From contig NZ_CP021425.1 in assembly GCF_002162375.1 (NCBI RefSeq), positions 2,939,001 to 3,003,000 on the forward strand: a stretch of DNA of 64,000 bases. Reading direction: 5' to 3'. Both the position numbers and the translations under genes were made by a program. Positions 1 through 9,152 of this stretch are shown here, one piece after another; positions within the stretch are counted from its first letter, which is position 1, and every line of letters starts with the position of its first letter. This DNA comes from Oleiphilus messinensis. GTDB lineage: Bacteria; Pseudomonadota; Gammaproteobacteria; Pseudomonadales; Oleiphilaceae. Below the pieces are notes generated by a model that was not told the DNA's origin, made no database searches, and saw only the letters and a program-made list of their open reading frames with translations.

Positions 1-700
1 GGAAACGCTGCTGAAAATCGGCATTTTTTTGTTTTATTTCGCGGTAGGTATACACAAAGCGTGTGTAGGACATCGTGGTTGCGCCTAAGCCGATTTGCAG
101 CATGGCTTCAATGTATTGTTCATAGGCATTTGCCAGCTTTTGTTTCTGTTCGCTGGATGAGCCATTTATCGGTGGTAATCTTAATTGGTTGCTTGAAGCC
201 AGTGCTGAACTAGAGAGTTGGCTGAGGGGCTTGTTCTTCTGTAGCTGATATTGTTTTCCGGAACGGCACGATATTTCACTACGTTGTAATTTACAAGCAC
301 TCAAATGAGGTCTCGATTCCTTTACCGATCCGGAACCTTCCTCATTTTTATCAAAACTCTGTGGCGATCGAGGCGGTGCTAAAGTTGCACCTGAAGTGGG
401 TGTTTCTACCGTCGATTGGGGGCCCAATGAATTACTTTCCAGGGAGGGTTTTATGCTCGTGTACGGTGGGACAGTGAGTTTTAACTGCGCCGCTGGACGT
501 TTAAGGAGTAGCGCCTGGAATTGCGGGGTGTTGCGTCTGAAATCCTCCAGAGCGGGCAGCGTGGCGCCTTTTCCTTTCGCTTTTATTTCACAGTACAGTT
601 CCTCATAGGCTGTTTGGGCAAAATCCCTGCAGTCAGCGTATACCTGATGGCAGATTAGTATCAGCAATCCGGTGACAGTCGTACCTATTAATTTCAACAT
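1..700 (-). CDS. Exported hypothetical protein, C-terminus beyond window
   Basis: An open frame runs on the minus strand from an ATG at 700 to the left edge, 233 codons without a stop, so the gene is partial here. The N-terminus (MLKLIGTTVTGLLILICHQ, then VYADC) is a signal peptide with likely cleavage after YAD or just before. The mature part has scattered cysteines (CRDF, LYCEI, SACK, ISCR), a Ser/Pro-rich middle and a more helical end with a YEQYIEAMLQIG stretch. I do not recognise a family; a periplasmic protein is the most that can be said. It is divergent from the acetyltransferase at 725, sharing a very short 24-bp gap, so the promoters must overlap or lie inside the coding regions. 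Confidence 0.75.
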   Translation of the reverse strand, partial: MLKLIGTTVTGLLILICHQVYADCRDFAQTAYEELYCEIKAKGKGATLPALEDFRRNTPQFQALLLKRPAAQLKLTVPPYTSIKPSLESNSLGPQSTVETPTSGATLAPPRSPQSFDKNEEGSGSVKESRPHLSACKLQRSEISCRSGKQYQLQKNKPLSQLSSSALASSNQLRLPPINGSSSEQKQKLANAYEQYIEAMLQIGLGATTMSYTRFVYTYREIKQKNADFQQRF

Positions 701-724
701 AATAACCTTCTGGATGGTGTTCTC

Positions 725-1306
725 ATGGAGTATAACCCGGATGAAAAAAATTCACTGAAATCTCAACGTTTGATCCTTCGACCCTGGAGAATCTCAGATC
801 TTCCGGATTTCGCCAGGTTAAACGCTGATGTAGAGGTGATGAAGTATTTTCCTGCTTGTCTATCTGAGCGTGAAAGCAATGCCGTTGCCGAGCGTATTAA
901 TAAACTAATCTTAAAACATGGTTGGGGCTTTTGGGCTCTGCATTGTATCAACGATGATCGTTTTATTGGATTTACAGGATTACATCAACCCTCTGGTGCG
1001 CTGCCGTTTTCTCCTTGTATTGAAATTGGCTGGCGCTTGGACAGGCAATATTGGGGCAAAGGGCTGGCAACCGAAGCAGCACGCTGTGCCTTGCAGTTTG
1101 CGTTTGGTGAATTGGCGCTCGACCAGGTTGTTTCTTTCACTGCTGTCGCGAATCATCGCTCACAGGCGGTTATGCAACGTCTTGGCATGAAGCGGGATGC
1201 GGAAAACTTCTTCCATCCTGACCTGCCTCCTGGTCATCCTTTATCGGAGCACGTCCTTTATCGTCTGGATGCTGCTGAGTTTCGTCCGGTGAGTGATTCC
1301 AGTTGA
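725..1306 (+). CDS. GNAT acetyltransferase, RimJ/RimL type
   Basis: This 193-residue protein has the full layout of the RimJ/RimL-like GNAT family: SQRLILRPWRISDLPDFARLN at the N-terminus, the EIGWRL strand, the acetyl-CoA pyrophosphate loop in YWGKGLATEAARCAL near residues 110-125, and the NHRSQAVMQRLGM helix near residues 148-160. Known members acetylate ribosomal-protein N-termini, other small proteins or small molecules using acetyl-CoA in the cytoplasm; the substrate here cannot be read from sequence. Length is normal and the ATG fits the family start. A hairpin that could terminate transcription lies 85 bp downstream, so it is probably monocistronic. Confidence 0.9.
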   Translation: MEYNPDEKNSLKSQRLILRPWRISDLPDFARLNADVEVMKYFPACLSERESNAVAERINKLILKHGWGFWALHCINDDRFIGFTGLHQPSGALPFSPCIEIGWRLDRQYWGKGLATEAARCALQFAFGELALDQVVSFTAVANHRSQAVMQRLGMKRDAENFFHPDLPPGHPLSEHVLYRLDAAEFRPVSDSS

Positions 1307-1390
1307 ATTGAGTAGATTAACTGTCAGTCAGGTAAAACCAATAGTCAAGAAAAACCAACAGTGAAGCAAAACCAGCAGCGAAGCAAAACC

Positions 1391-1413
1391 AACCAAGCAC
1401 TTGCTTGGTTTTG
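1391..1413 (+). terminator. Probable rho-independent terminator after the GNAT gene
   Basis: AACCAAGC, a 4-base ACTT loop and GCTTGGTT form a perfect 8-bp stem followed by TTGTT. It is AT-rich and the T tract is interrupted by one G, so strength is uncertain. The 60 bp before it consist of degenerate short direct repeats around the unit GAAGCAAAACCA. Confidence 0.5.
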
Positions 1414-1475
1414 TTAAAGTGTGCATACTACTCACCACATTTGGAAACTATCAATAACAAGGGCGAGTAAGCAGA

Positions 1476-2348
1476 ATGAGCGATAAAGCAATAGTGACCT
1501 GTGCTGTCACAGGCGTACTGACAAATCCACAGCAGCACCCGGTACCGGTTTCTGTTCAGGAAATGGCGAGCTCCTGTAAAGAGGCATATGACGCTGGAGC
1601 GTCGATCATCCATGTTCATTATCGCCAGCAAGCGCCTGGAAAAGGTCATTTACCCTGTTGGGATCCTGATATAGCTGAAGATATTACCAATGCAATCAGA
1701 GAGGCATGTCCCGGCGTTATAATCAATATGTCCACTGGGACGATTGGTCCGGATATTTCTCCTCAACTGGCTTGTATCGAGCGTATCAAGCCCGAGATTG
1801 CGGCATGTAATGCGGGTACACTGAATTACCTTAAAACCCGTAAAGATGGCAGCTGGGCTTGGCCGCCCATGATTTTTGATAACCCGGTTGAGAAAGTCCG
1901 AAAATTTCTGGACGGGATGAAAAGTGTGGGGGCGATGCCGGAATTCGAGTGTTTCGATGTGGGTATCGTGCGGTCTATTCAGCTGTTTGTTGAAAACGGG
2001 ATGTGTTTTACCCAAAATCCGGATTATAACTTCGTCATGGGGGTGGCATCCGGCATGCCCACGGATCCGGAGCTTCTTAAATTATTGGTAAAATATCGAC
2101 TACCAGGGTCGACCTGGCAGGTGACAGCGATTGGCCGCCAGGAAATTTGGGATTTGCATCAGGCGACTGCCGATCTGGGCGGAATGCTGCGCACTGGTCT
2201 TGAAGATACGTTTTATTTGCCATCCGGGGAAAAAGCCAGTGGCAACGGTGAATTGATTGAAGCCTTGGTAGGATGTGCTCGAAAAGCAGGGCGCGAAATC
2301 GCGTCCCCGGATGAGGCAAGAGAGATTTTACATCTAAGAAAAGCCTGA
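1476..2348 (+). CDS. Beta-keto acid cleavage enzyme (BKACE, DUF849)
   Basis: A 290-residue protein of the BKACE family (Kce type), TIM-barrel zinc enzymes that condense a beta-keto acid with acetyl-CoA to give acetoacetate and a new acyl-CoA. The metal site is visible: IIHVHYR supplies His46 and His48, and the RTGLEDTFY segment supplies the conserved Glu near residue 243; NMSTGT near 84-89 and the CNAGTLN segment near 111 are further family signatures. Length is normal. Family members use different keto acids (3-keto-5-aminohexanoate, dehydrocarnitine and others); a carnitine or lysine role is possible but no other gene of those pathways is nearby, so the substrate is unknown. RBS GGGCGAG lies just upstream of the ATG. 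Confidence 0.88.
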   Translation: MSDKAIVTCAVTGVLTNPQQHPVPVSVQEMASSCKEAYDAGASIIHVHYRQQAPGKGHLPCWDPDIAEDITNAIREACPGVIINMSTGTIGPDISPQLACIERIKPEIAACNAGTLNYLKTRKDGSWAWPPMIFDNPVEKVRKFLDGMKSVGAMPEFECFDVGIVRSIQLFVENGMCFTQNPDYNFVMGVASGMPTDPELLKLLVKYRLPGSTWQVTAIGRQEIWDLHQATADLGGMLRTGLEDTFYLPSGEKASGNGELIEALVGCARKAGREIASPDEAREILHLRKA

Positions 2349-2393
2349 TCGGGTTTGCGTTGAATCACTGCTTTTGGTCATTACAATTGGCAG

Positions 2394-4757
2394 GTGATTC
2401 AACGCATTAAATCAGCTATCCTCTCGCATTTCCCTATGCGAGTGAAAAAATTGTCATCATTCCATTCGAAAATAAAAATTGTCCGGGCCTGGCCCACAAA
2501 CTGGGATCCTGTCGGCTTGTCCGCGATTCAAGCGAGCCGCGTGGCGGCGCAAGAACGTGGACACCGTGCAATACTCCTGGTATGTGGTACCCATGAGGAC
2601 TGCCTAGCGGCGGTCAAACCGTTGGTGACAGACCCCCGAGACCAAATCGTCTGGGTTGGTTCACCGGCTCAATCCGACCTACAAGATATTTTTGCGGACA
2701 GTGCTATTCCAGCCCCTATCCCGATATCTCATGGTCGACAGGTTCTGGGCTCAGAATGCGATCAGGTCATTTTCGATGCTTTCAGCGGGTTTGATGCCGA
2801 ATCATTTGCTGCGGTATCCGGGATCGTCCGTGGCGGCGGAAGATTGATATTGCTCGCGCCTGAGTTGCAGGCTTGGTCGGCATGGCAAGATCCCGCCAGT
2901 ACGAAAATACTTTCATACCCTGATCTCACCGTCCCCAGTCCAAGTCTCTACCTGATGCGACTGGCGAAACTGACAAGACAGAGTAATGCAGTTAGCATTG
3001 CCAGTTATTGTACGATAAGTAACCGTTTTCGTGCTGAGCATCAATGTGTGCTCAAGCAATCGAACAAGCGCTTTTCAAGCCCGATGCATGCTACGTTCAA
3101 TGCGGACGGCTGCACCGAAGACCAGCGCAATGCGGTTCAGTTAATTCAAGCCGTTGCAAAAGGGCGAACAGGGCGGCCCTTAGTTATGACTGCAGACCGT
3201 GGCCGAGGTAAAACCGCTGCACTGGGTCTGGCCGCATTCAAGCTACTATCAGAGCGAAAGGGTTTCCGAATTGCTGTAGCTGCAGCTCGAGCGAGCAGTG
3301 TGGCAGTATTGTTCAGTACATTCGATCAATGTGATATTTTTCAAGTATTTGAACATACTTCATCCACCTCGCGTTCAAGGGATACCGGGTCAACACTTAA
3401 ATTCTATGCGCCCGATGTACTGGTATTGAATCCTCCCGACTGTGATCTTCTGTTCATCGATGAGGCTGCCTCTTTGCCGACCACGGTATTGACCCGAATG
3501 ATGACGTGTTGCGGGCGAGTGATACTGGCATCAACGATCCACGGCTATGAAGGGCATGGCAGAGGCTTTGCAATCTCCTTCAGAACATGGTTGAGCGAGC
3601 ACTACAATCAACACCGTGCCCTGCATTTGTCCGAACCTGTGCGGTGGCGGGAAAGGGATCCTCTTGAAGCCTATGTCAACCGGATCTTCCTTTTGGCTGC
3701 GGAACCGGTTACTCACGATTTAAAACGCTCTGATATTAATGCAACGCAACCGGGTTTATCCATTCAGCAGGTTGACCTGGCCGCTCTGGTACTCGATGAA
3801 TCGAAATTGGTACAGCTTTACGGTTTATTGGTTCAGGCTCACTACCAGACATCCCCGAATGATCTTAGAATGATTCTGGAGAATCAGAGAATTCGCCTTT
3901 GTACGGCAAGTTTCCGAGAGCAGGTGATCGGGGTCATTCTGGCAATTCAGGAAGGGGGGCTTGAGGATGCCGATCTTGCACGATCTATCTGGCTGGGTCG
4001 TCGACGACCCCAAGGGCATCTTGTGCCGCAGTCACTGAGTGCCCACAGTGGTATTAAAGACGCGGTGTTTCTAAATTCCCTTCGAATCGTCAGAGTAGCC
4101 GTTGCCCCGATGTATCAACGCTCGGGTATTGGTGCCAGATTGGTTAATTTTGTTTGTCACGAAGCGAAAAAGAATGGGTTGGACTTTGTCAGTACCAGTT
4201 ACAGTGCGTCCCCTGAACTTTTTCAATTTTGGACGCGCTGTCACTTTTCAACGCTGCGGGTCGGACTCACACGGGATGCCTCCAGTGGCCTACACTCATT
4301 TATGATGGCATTTGCACTCACGGAGCCGGGTCGACGCTTGCTGGTCGACTGCGAAAACATCCAGCTTATGCAATTGCCCGATCAACTGAAAGGCTCACTG
4401 AAACAATTGGAGCCGGGCTTGGTTGAGCCGCTATGGCTGGTCCTGTTGACGATCGAGGTCCAACGCCGTGTCAGAGCAGACTTGCTCGATATTGAGCGAG
4501 CCGATATCGAGGCTTACACGGAGGGAAACCGGCCTTTGAATACGGTTGAAAATTCACTCGCTCGTTGGGCCTGGAGTGCCGACTTTCCCCACTCAAACTG
4601 GTATAAAACGACTCCCGGGCTGCGCGTTTTATTTATCCAGCGCATCCTGTTAGGTCAAACTGAGCAGGAAATTATCAATGCGAATGGACTTAGCGGGAAG
4701 AAAGAGCTGGCGTCCTCTGTGCGTCGAATTTTAACACAGCTAAAGTCACCCAAATGA
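2394..4757 (+). CDS. tmcA: tRNA(Met) cytidine acetyltransferase TmcA
   Basis: TmcA makes N4-acetylcytidine at the wobble position of elongator tRNA(Met), using acetyl-CoA and ATP or GTP hydrolysis. The domains are in family order: an N-terminal DUF1726-like part, an RNA-helicase-like P-loop (GRGKT near residue 270), Walker B (LLFIDEAASLP near 355), a GNAT domain (YQRSGIGARLV near 575) and a C-terminal tRNA-binding region. At 787 residues it is longer than the E. coli enzyme (about 670); the extra length is mostly N-terminal and interdomain. The frame opens with GTG at 2394; ATG at 2436 is an alternative start. Its stop overlaps the start of the next gene by 4 bases (ATGA), indicating translational coupling. 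Confidence 0.9.
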   Translation: MIQRIKSAILSHFPMRVKKLSSFHSKIKIVRAWPTNWDPVGLSAIQASRVAAQERGHRAILLVCGTHEDCLAAVKPLVTDPRDQIVWVGSPAQSDLQDIFADSAIPAPIPISHGRQVLGSECDQVIFDAFSGFDAESFAAVSGIVRGGGRLILLAPELQAWSAWQDPASTKILSYPDLTVPSPSLYLMRLAKLTRQSNAVSIASYCTISNRFRAEHQCVLKQSNKRFSSPMHATFNADGCTEDQRNAVQLIQAVAKGRTGRPLVMTADRGRGKTAALGLAAFKLLSERKGFRIAVAAARASSVAVLFSTFDQCDIFQVFEHTSSTSRSRDTGSTLKFYAPDVLVLNPPDCDLLFIDEAASLPTTVLTRMMTCCGRVILASTIHGYEGHGRGFAISFRTWLSEHYNQHRALHLSEPVRWRERDPLEAYVNRIFLLAAEPVTHDLKRSDINATQPGLSIQQVDLAALVLDESKLVQLYGLLVQAHYQTSPNDLRMILENQRIRLCTASFREQVIGVILAIQEGGLEDADLARSIWLGRRRPQGHLVPQSLSAHSGIKDAVFLNSLRIVRVAVAPMYQRSGIGARLVNFVCHEAKKNGLDFVSTSYSASPELFQFWTRCHFSTLRVGLTRDASSGLHSFMMAFALTEPGRRLLVDCENIQLMQLPDQLKGSLKQLEPGLVEPLWLVLLTIEVQRRVRADLLDIERADIEAYTEGNRPLNTVENSLARWAWSADFPHSNWYKTTPGLRVLFIQRILLGQTEQEIINANGLSGKKELASSVRRILTQLKSPK

Positions 4758-5260
4758 ATACAGATGAATTGATAAAAAAATTGAAGTTAGAGAAACATCC
4801 TTTTGAGGGTGGATACTTTCGGCGTACCTATACCCATAACCAGATGTTTTCGAGAAATGGCGTGACCCGTGCACTGGCTTCTTCGATCTATTATTTGCTG
4901 ACTGCGGACGACCCCATCGGATGCTTCCACCGGAACAAGTCCGACATTGTTCATTGTTACCAACGGGGCGGCACCATTGAGTACACGCTACTTTATCCAA
5001 ATGGTCTAGCAGAGCGAATACTGTTGGGTAATCAGCTAGATGAAGGGCAGCGTTTACAGTTTGTTGCGCCTGCGGGTGTCTGGAAGGGCGCACGCTTGAT
5101 CTCCGGCGCGTATACTTTAATCAGTGAAGTGGTTGTTCCAGAATTTAATTATCGGGATAATGAAATCGCGAGTCGTGCACAAATTGAACCCTATTTTTCA
5201 GTTTGTGATTGGGATATCGAAATATTAATCGGCCAAGGCGCAGAAATACCGAATCAGTAG
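4754..5260 (+). CDS. Cupin-like DUF985 protein
   Basis: This 168-residue protein matches the DUF985 cupin family: HPFEGGYFRRTY near the N-terminus, SIYYLLTADDPIGCFHRNKSDIVHCY near residues 37-62 (the H...H of cupin motif 1), then the APAGVWKGARL segment near 108-118 and VVPEFNYRDNE near 128-138. Members are small single-domain beta barrels of unknown reaction; some resemble sugar-nucleotide epimerases in fold. The ATG overlaps the tmcA stop by 4 bases, so it is co-translated with a tRNA-modifying enzyme, although no functional link is known to me. Confidence 0.8.
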   Translation: MNTDELIKKLKLEKHPFEGGYFRRTYTHNQMFSRNGVTRALASSIYYLLTADDPIGCFHRNKSDIVHCYQRGGTIEYTLLYPNGLAERILLGNQLDEGQRLQFVAPAGVWKGARLISGAYTLISEVVVPEFNYRDNEIASRAQIEPYFSVCDWDIEILIGQGAEIPNQ

Positions 5261-5280
5261 ATTTAATGAAAAGGAACCTG

Positions 5281-5766
5281 ATGATGGCTAATGCAATAGA
5301 TGTAATGAACACAAATCTCGTCACGGCGCACCCTGGCGAACCGGTCGCTTTAGTCTGTAGAACGATGACAGAGTGCAACGTTGGTGCGGTGTTATTGGTG
5401 GAAAACGAATCGCTCGTCGGTATTTTTACTGAACGGGATTTGCTGAATAACGTAATAGCGCCAGGATTGAACCCCAAGTCAGTAAGCGTTGGCAGTGTTG
5501 CCACGGCAAACCCGAAAGTGGTAAAGCCGACACAATCGATCACAGAGTGTGTAAAAATACTTCGGGAGCAGGGCTTTCGCCATTTACCCGTGGTAGAAGA
5601 AGGGAAGCCGGTCGGTATTATCACCACGCAGGACTTTCTGCACTTCACCCCTGATGAGAATGAACAGGTTGGCGACGCGTTCAAGCGCTCGCAGCAAACG
5701 GACGAAGAAGGTTTCGATCCATACGAATATCTGGGCTCCGGCGGTGTGGGCTTGCCGCGTTGTTAG
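5281..5766 (+). CDS. CBS-domain pair protein
   Basis: The 161-residue protein consists of two tandem CBS domains: residues about 5-60 (VMNTNLVTAHPGEPV ... GIFTERDLL) and 70-125 (NPKVVKPTQSITECVKIL ... GIITTQDFL), the pair forming a Bateman module that usually binds adenosyl ligands. A polar tail follows with no catalytic domain. The frame is open further upstream, but AAGGA at 5271-5275 sits at correct spacing from the tandem ATGs at 5281/5284, so I start there, 20 bp after the upstream stop. It is probably a small ligand-sensing regulator; the partner is unknown. A stand-alone CBS protein co-transcribed with tmcA and the cupin is likely. Confidence 0.85.
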   Translation: MMANAIDVMNTNLVTAHPGEPVALVCRTMTECNVGAVLLVENESLVGIFTERDLLNNVIAPGLNPKSVSVGSVATANPKVVKPTQSITECVKILREQGFRHLPVVEEGKPVGIITTQDFLHFTPDENEQVGDAFKRSQQTDEEGFDPYEYLGSGGVGLPRC

Positions 5767-5795
5767 TGCTTAAGTGTTAATGCTTAAGTGTGAAT
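5767..5795. repeat. Short tandem repeat at convergent gene ends
   Basis: Two copies of a 14-base unit TGCTTAAGTGTTAA / TGCTTAAGTGTGAA lie head to tail between the CBS gene and the thioesterase-like gene. The second copy runs into the minus-strand gene and provides its stop codon. Confidence 0.7.
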
Positions 5796-6224
5796 GACAT
5801 AGTCCGCGTCGAGGTGGGCACACTTCTTACCGTCGGAAAGTATGCTAACTCGGAGTGGCAGTTCGACATTCAGCCCTTGCTCCAGCGTTTGTTGCACATG
5901 TTCTTCTGTTTTGTCAGGGGCCAGGCTGCAGGTTAGGCTGATATCGCTTAACACTGGCCGTTTATAATGAATCGATGCCTGTTTCATTACCAGTTGTCCT
6001 GCTATATCGTTTACAGCCATAAAGTTGTGTAACAACGCCCAACCCGTTGCCGCAGCTAACGAATAAAGGCTGCCTGCAAATCCTGAACTATGCATATTCA
6101 AATTCGGCGCCAAGGGGGCCGCGGCAGTAATCTGATCGGGATGCAAGTCTGTGATCTCAATCTCCATGAAATTACAAAGAGGAATGAACTCGCGTAACAG
6201 TTGGGTCATTTGTTCGTTTGTCAT
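5784..6224 (-). CDS. YiiD C-terminal-like hot-dog thioesterase domain protein
   Basis: This 146-residue protein resembles the putative thioesterase domain at the C-terminus of YiiD/FabY-type proteins: CNFMEIEITDL, the LNMHSSGFAGSLYSLAAATGWAL hot-dog helix near residues 57-80, and QASIHYKRPVLSDI near 101-114. The hot-dog fold acts on acyl-CoA or acyl-ACP thioesters, but the substrate cannot be called. The frame is open 29 codons further upstream to 6311; I prefer the internal ATG because that extension lacks similarity to the family and has no ribosome-binding site. Evidence for the 6224 start is only moderate. It is convergent with the CBS gene. Confidence 0.75.
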   Translation of the reverse strand: MTNEQMTQLLREFIPLCNFMEIEITDLHPDQITAAAPLAPNLNMHSSGFAGSLYSLAAATGWALLHNFMAVNDIAGQLVMKQASIHYKRPVLSDISLTCSLAPDKTEEHVQQTLEQGLNVELPLRVSILSDGKKCAHLDADYVIHT

Positions 6225-6390
6225 AAGTTTCTGATAAACGCTATGCTTTAGGTTTCTGCTAGTGGTTATAGGTCTTTTACGACCTAACACAGTATACACA
6301 CTAACTTGCATGAATAAACACGATTAAAGGCGAATAGACAACGCTTAACTTAAATCAACAGCGGGCTAACTCAGCTGGATGGAGGTCCCA

Positions 6391-7404
6391 ATGAAATACG
6401 TCGCGCTTCGAGAGTATGGTGCGCCTGAAGTCATGGAAATTCAGGAAATGGATAAACCCGAGCCACGAGACGGTGAGGTCTTGATCAAGGTCGCGGCGGC
6501 AGGAGTCAACCGTCCCGATGTCATCCAACGTCAAGGCCATTACCCTCCGCCACCAGATGCATCGCCGGTTTTAGGGCTTGAAGTCTCCGGAGAAATTGTC
6601 GCCATTGGCGCATCAGCTAACGAGCCAGTACCCTTTGCCCTGGGCGACGCGGTTTGTGCTTTAGTCAATGGCGGGGGGTATGCAGAGTATGTGCGCGCGC
6701 CCGCTACCCAGTGTCTACCCGTACCCAAAGGTTTATCCCTTATCGAGGCCGCCGCCCTTCCTGAAACCTGTTTTACGGTTTGGTCGAATGTGTTTATGCG
6801 ATGCCGACTCCAGGCCGGTGAACGGTTTTTGATTCACGGTGGTGCGAGCGGTATCGGAACCACTGCAATACAAATGGCAAAATTACGGGGGGCCAGGGTG
6901 GCCGTCACCGTTGGTAGCGAAGAAAAACGTAAGGCCTGTGAACAGCTCGGGGCAGATTTGGCCATTAACTACCGGGACTCTGATTTTGTCGAAGCCCTTG
7001 AAGCTTTCGGGGAAGGTCAGGGAATGGATGTCATTCTGGATATGGTCGGGGGAGACTATATTAGCAAAAATATTAAAATCGCGGCGTTGGAAGGCCGTAT
7101 CTGCAATATTGCTTTTCTCCAAGGGCCTGTAGCCAAGGTCAACTTTCTACCAGTTATGTTGAAGAGGCTCACCTTGACCGGATCTACACTCCGTCCGCAG
7201 AGTCCTCAGGCGAAAGCAGAAATCGCTGCAGATCTACTCGAGCATATCTGGCCAGCCATTGAGGCCGGTAAAATGAAACCGGTCATGGCAAATACCTATG
7301 CATTCTCCGATGTCATCAAAGCGCATAAGCTCATGGAGAGTAATCAACACATTGGCAAGATTGTACTCGACTTATGTGCTCAAAGTGGAGGAGGGAATCT
7401 GTGA
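6391..7404 (+). CDS. NAD(P)H quinone oxidoreductase, PIG3/zinc-independent MDR type
   Basis: A 337-residue medium-chain reductase of the quinone oxidoreductase branch. The catalytic N-terminal domain carries AAGVNRPDVIQRQGHYPPPP near residues 33-52 and GLEVSGEIVAIG near 61-72; the nucleotide-binding Rossmann fold has HGGASGIGTTAIQMAK near 145-160. No structural-zinc cysteines are present, as expected for this branch. It likely reduces quinones or conjugated carbonyls with NADPH in the cytoplasm. I start at the second ATG, 6391, because GGAGG at 6381-6385 is at ideal spacing. The stop overlaps the next gene's GTG (GTGA). Confidence 0.88.
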   Translation: MKYVALREYGAPEVMEIQEMDKPEPRDGEVLIKVAAAGVNRPDVIQRQGHYPPPPDASPVLGLEVSGEIVAIGASANEPVPFALGDAVCALVNGGGYAEYVRAPATQCLPVPKGLSLIEAAALPETCFTVWSNVFMRCRLQAGERFLIHGGASGIGTTAIQMAKLRGARVAVTVGSEEKRKACEQLGADLAINYRDSDFVEALEAFGEGQGMDVILDMVGGDYISKNIKIAALEGRICNIAFLQGPVAKVNFLPVMLKRLTLTGSTLRPQSPQAKAEIAADLLEHIWPAIEAGKMKPVMANTYAFSDVIKAHKLMESNQHIGKIVLDLCAQSGGGNL

Positions 7405-8165
7405 GAATTGCCCTGCACAGCGATTTGCATGAGGAGTTCTATCCTGTTGGCGAGGCCCCGTTGCCCGAGCAAAGTGAGGTCGATTTGGTTTTGCTTGCAG
7501 GCGATAATAATACCGGGGCAGGGTTGCCGGATATGCTCAGGCGGTATCACCTGCATTTTAATGCGCCGGTATTGTGTGTATTGGGCAATCATGAATATTA
7601 TGACGCGGAGATGGTAACCACCGAGAAAGAAATCACTGTTGCATTGTCTGATGAGAATGATATCCACTTTTTACAAAAGAGTGTCTTTGAGATTGCTAAT
7701 GTGCGTATTCTGGGGTGCACGTTGTGGTCCGACTTTCTGATAGATGGTCAGGAAGGCAAGCAGGATGCAATTAAAACTTGTCGTTCGAGGATCATGGATT
7801 ACAGGTTGATTCAATATCGCGACAAACAGTTTACGCCTGAGGATTCAATGGATTTAATGAACGATCATTTGAAATGGCTGCGCGGGGAGCTTGCTCAGGA
7901 CTTTTCCGGGAAGACGGTCGTAATGACGCATCATTGTCCCTCTATTTACTTTGTTCAAGAGCAGTATCTGTCCAGCAATCTGAAAGGGGCGTTTGTTTCC
8001 AACTTGCATCGGATCATTGAGCAGTATCCCATCGATTTATGGGTTTGTGGGCATGTCCATTATAATGTGGATGTGACCTTGGGCGGGACGCGTCTCGTCA
8101 GCAATTGCAGGGGCTATCCCAAGGAAAATATCCCCTGGGATAAGCGCTGTGTGTTGACGCTTTAA
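7401..8165 (+). CDS. Calcineurin-like metallophosphoesterase
   Basis: The 254-residue protein has the calcineurin-like phosphoesterase metal motifs in order: HSDLHEEF near residues 6-13 (D-x-H), LLAGDNN near 30, LGNHEYYD near 58-65, MTHHCPS near 176 and GHVHYN near 216. Family members hydrolyse phosphomonoesters or diesters, often cyclic nucleotides or Ap4A, with a two-metal centre; the substrate here is not evident. Start: GTG at 7401 overlaps the upstream stop by 4 bases and is preceded by GGAGGAGGG; the open frame extends 27 bases earlier to an ATG inside the upstream gene, which I reject because of the strong RBS. It forms a two-gene operon with the oxidoreductase. Confidence 0.85.
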   Translation: MRIALHSDLHEEFYPVGEAPLPEQSEVDLVLLAGDNNTGAGLPDMLRRYHLHFNAPVLCVLGNHEYYDAEMVTTEKEITVALSDENDIHFLQKSVFEIANVRILGCTLWSDFLIDGQEGKQDAIKTCRSRIMDYRLIQYRDKQFTPEDSMDLMNDHLKWLRGELAQDFSGKTVVMTHHCPSIYFVQEQYLSSNLKGAFVSNLHRIIEQYPIDLWVCGHVHYNVDVTLGGTRLVSNCRGYPKENIPWDKRCVLTL

Positions 8166-8183
8166 ATCTTGCACGTCTAAGGC

Positions 8184-8915
8184 TTATTCGGCAGGGCTGT
8201 CGAACTCTGCATTGTGATAAATGTCCTGCACATCATCACAATCATTCAACATATTAATCAGTTTCTCAAACATTTCGATGTCGTCGCCGCTGAGTTCTGT
8301 TGAAGTTTGCGGGATAAAAGTAATTTCATCCATGTCCAATTCGACATCCGGGAAGGCATCTGCAAGCGCTGTTTTTGCCTTGAAATATTCCGTGTTCGGC
8401 GTCAGAACGGTAATAATACCGTCTTCACTCTCGATATCAGATACATCAACATCTGCCATCATGAGGGCTTCCAGTACGGCTTCTTCGTCGTCTCCTTTCA
8501 GCGCAAGAATTGCTCTGTGATCAAACAGGTGTGAAACTGCGCCTTGGGCACCGAGTTTACTTTTTGTTTTGGTAAAGCAAAGTCTAACGTCACCGAAAGT
8601 ACGATTATTATTATCTGTCAGGCAATCCACAATCACCATGCTGCCACCGGGACCAAAACCTTCGTAGCGTGCGGCAACAAAGTCCTCTCCTGCGCCACCT
8701 TTTGCCTTTTCCAGTGCCTTGTCGATGACATGTGCCGGCACCTGGTCTTTTTTGGCTCGGTCTATCAAGCGGCGTAATGCCAGGTTCGCATCGGGCTCGA
8801 TGCCGCCATTTTTGGCACAGACGTAAATCTCCCGCCCATACTTGGAATAGACTTTCGTTTTGGCACCTTGCGTTTTAGCCATCGAGGCTTTTCTGTTTTC
8901 GTAGCTTCTACCCAT
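8184..8915 (-). CDS. YebC/TACO1 family protein, YeeN subtype
   Basis: A full-length (243 residues) YebC/PmpR family member. The N-terminus [20 protein letters not shown] followed by [18 protein letters not shown] is of the YeeN subtype rather than the canonical YebC start (MAGHSKW). The family core is seen in [10 protein letters not shown] near residues 63-72 and the [23 protein letters not shown] segment near 82-105. Relatives were first described as transcriptional regulators; newer work on YebC and mitochondrial TACO1 points to a ribosome-associated factor that relieves stalling at proline-rich stretches. Which applies to the YeeN subtype is not settled. It converges with the phosphoesterase gene. 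Confidence 0.9.
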   Translation of the reverse strand: MGRSYENRKASMAKTQGAKTKVYSKYGREIYVCAKNGGIEPDANLALRRLIDRAKKDQVPAHVIDKALEKAKGGAGEDFVAARYEGFGPGGSMVIVDCLTDNNNRTFGDVRLCFTKTKSKLGAQGAVSHLFDHRAILALKGDDEEAVLEALMMADVDVSDIESEDGIITVLTPNTEYFKAKTALADAFPDVELDMDEITFIPQTSTELSGDDIEMFEKLINMLNDCDDVQDIYHNAEFDSPAE

Positions 8916-9152
8916 GGGGAAATACTCTGTAATCGACCATTTTTATAAAAGTAGGGGATTTTAATGTTCCGCTGACAAAATGCCAAGGTGGAAGTGTAGA
9001 TTCCTCTATCGATTGCGTACTTGCGCTCAGATGCTAGTCTTATTGGAACGGGTTCAAGTTACTTGGATCCTTGCTTGATACCAAACTGGATCTATCGTTC
9101 GAGAATAATTTTCTTGACCGAGGAAGCTCACTTGACTTGTTGGGGTGAATCC

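Noticed and set aside
396-608. Plus-strand ORF of 70 residues
   Set aside because: It lies opposite the long minus-strand exported protein (1-700), which has a signal peptide and runs open off the window edge.
1320-1400. CRISPR or long tandem repeat
   Set aside because: Degenerate AAAACCA-like units, three to four copies, without constant spacing; simple low-complexity DNA before a hairpin.
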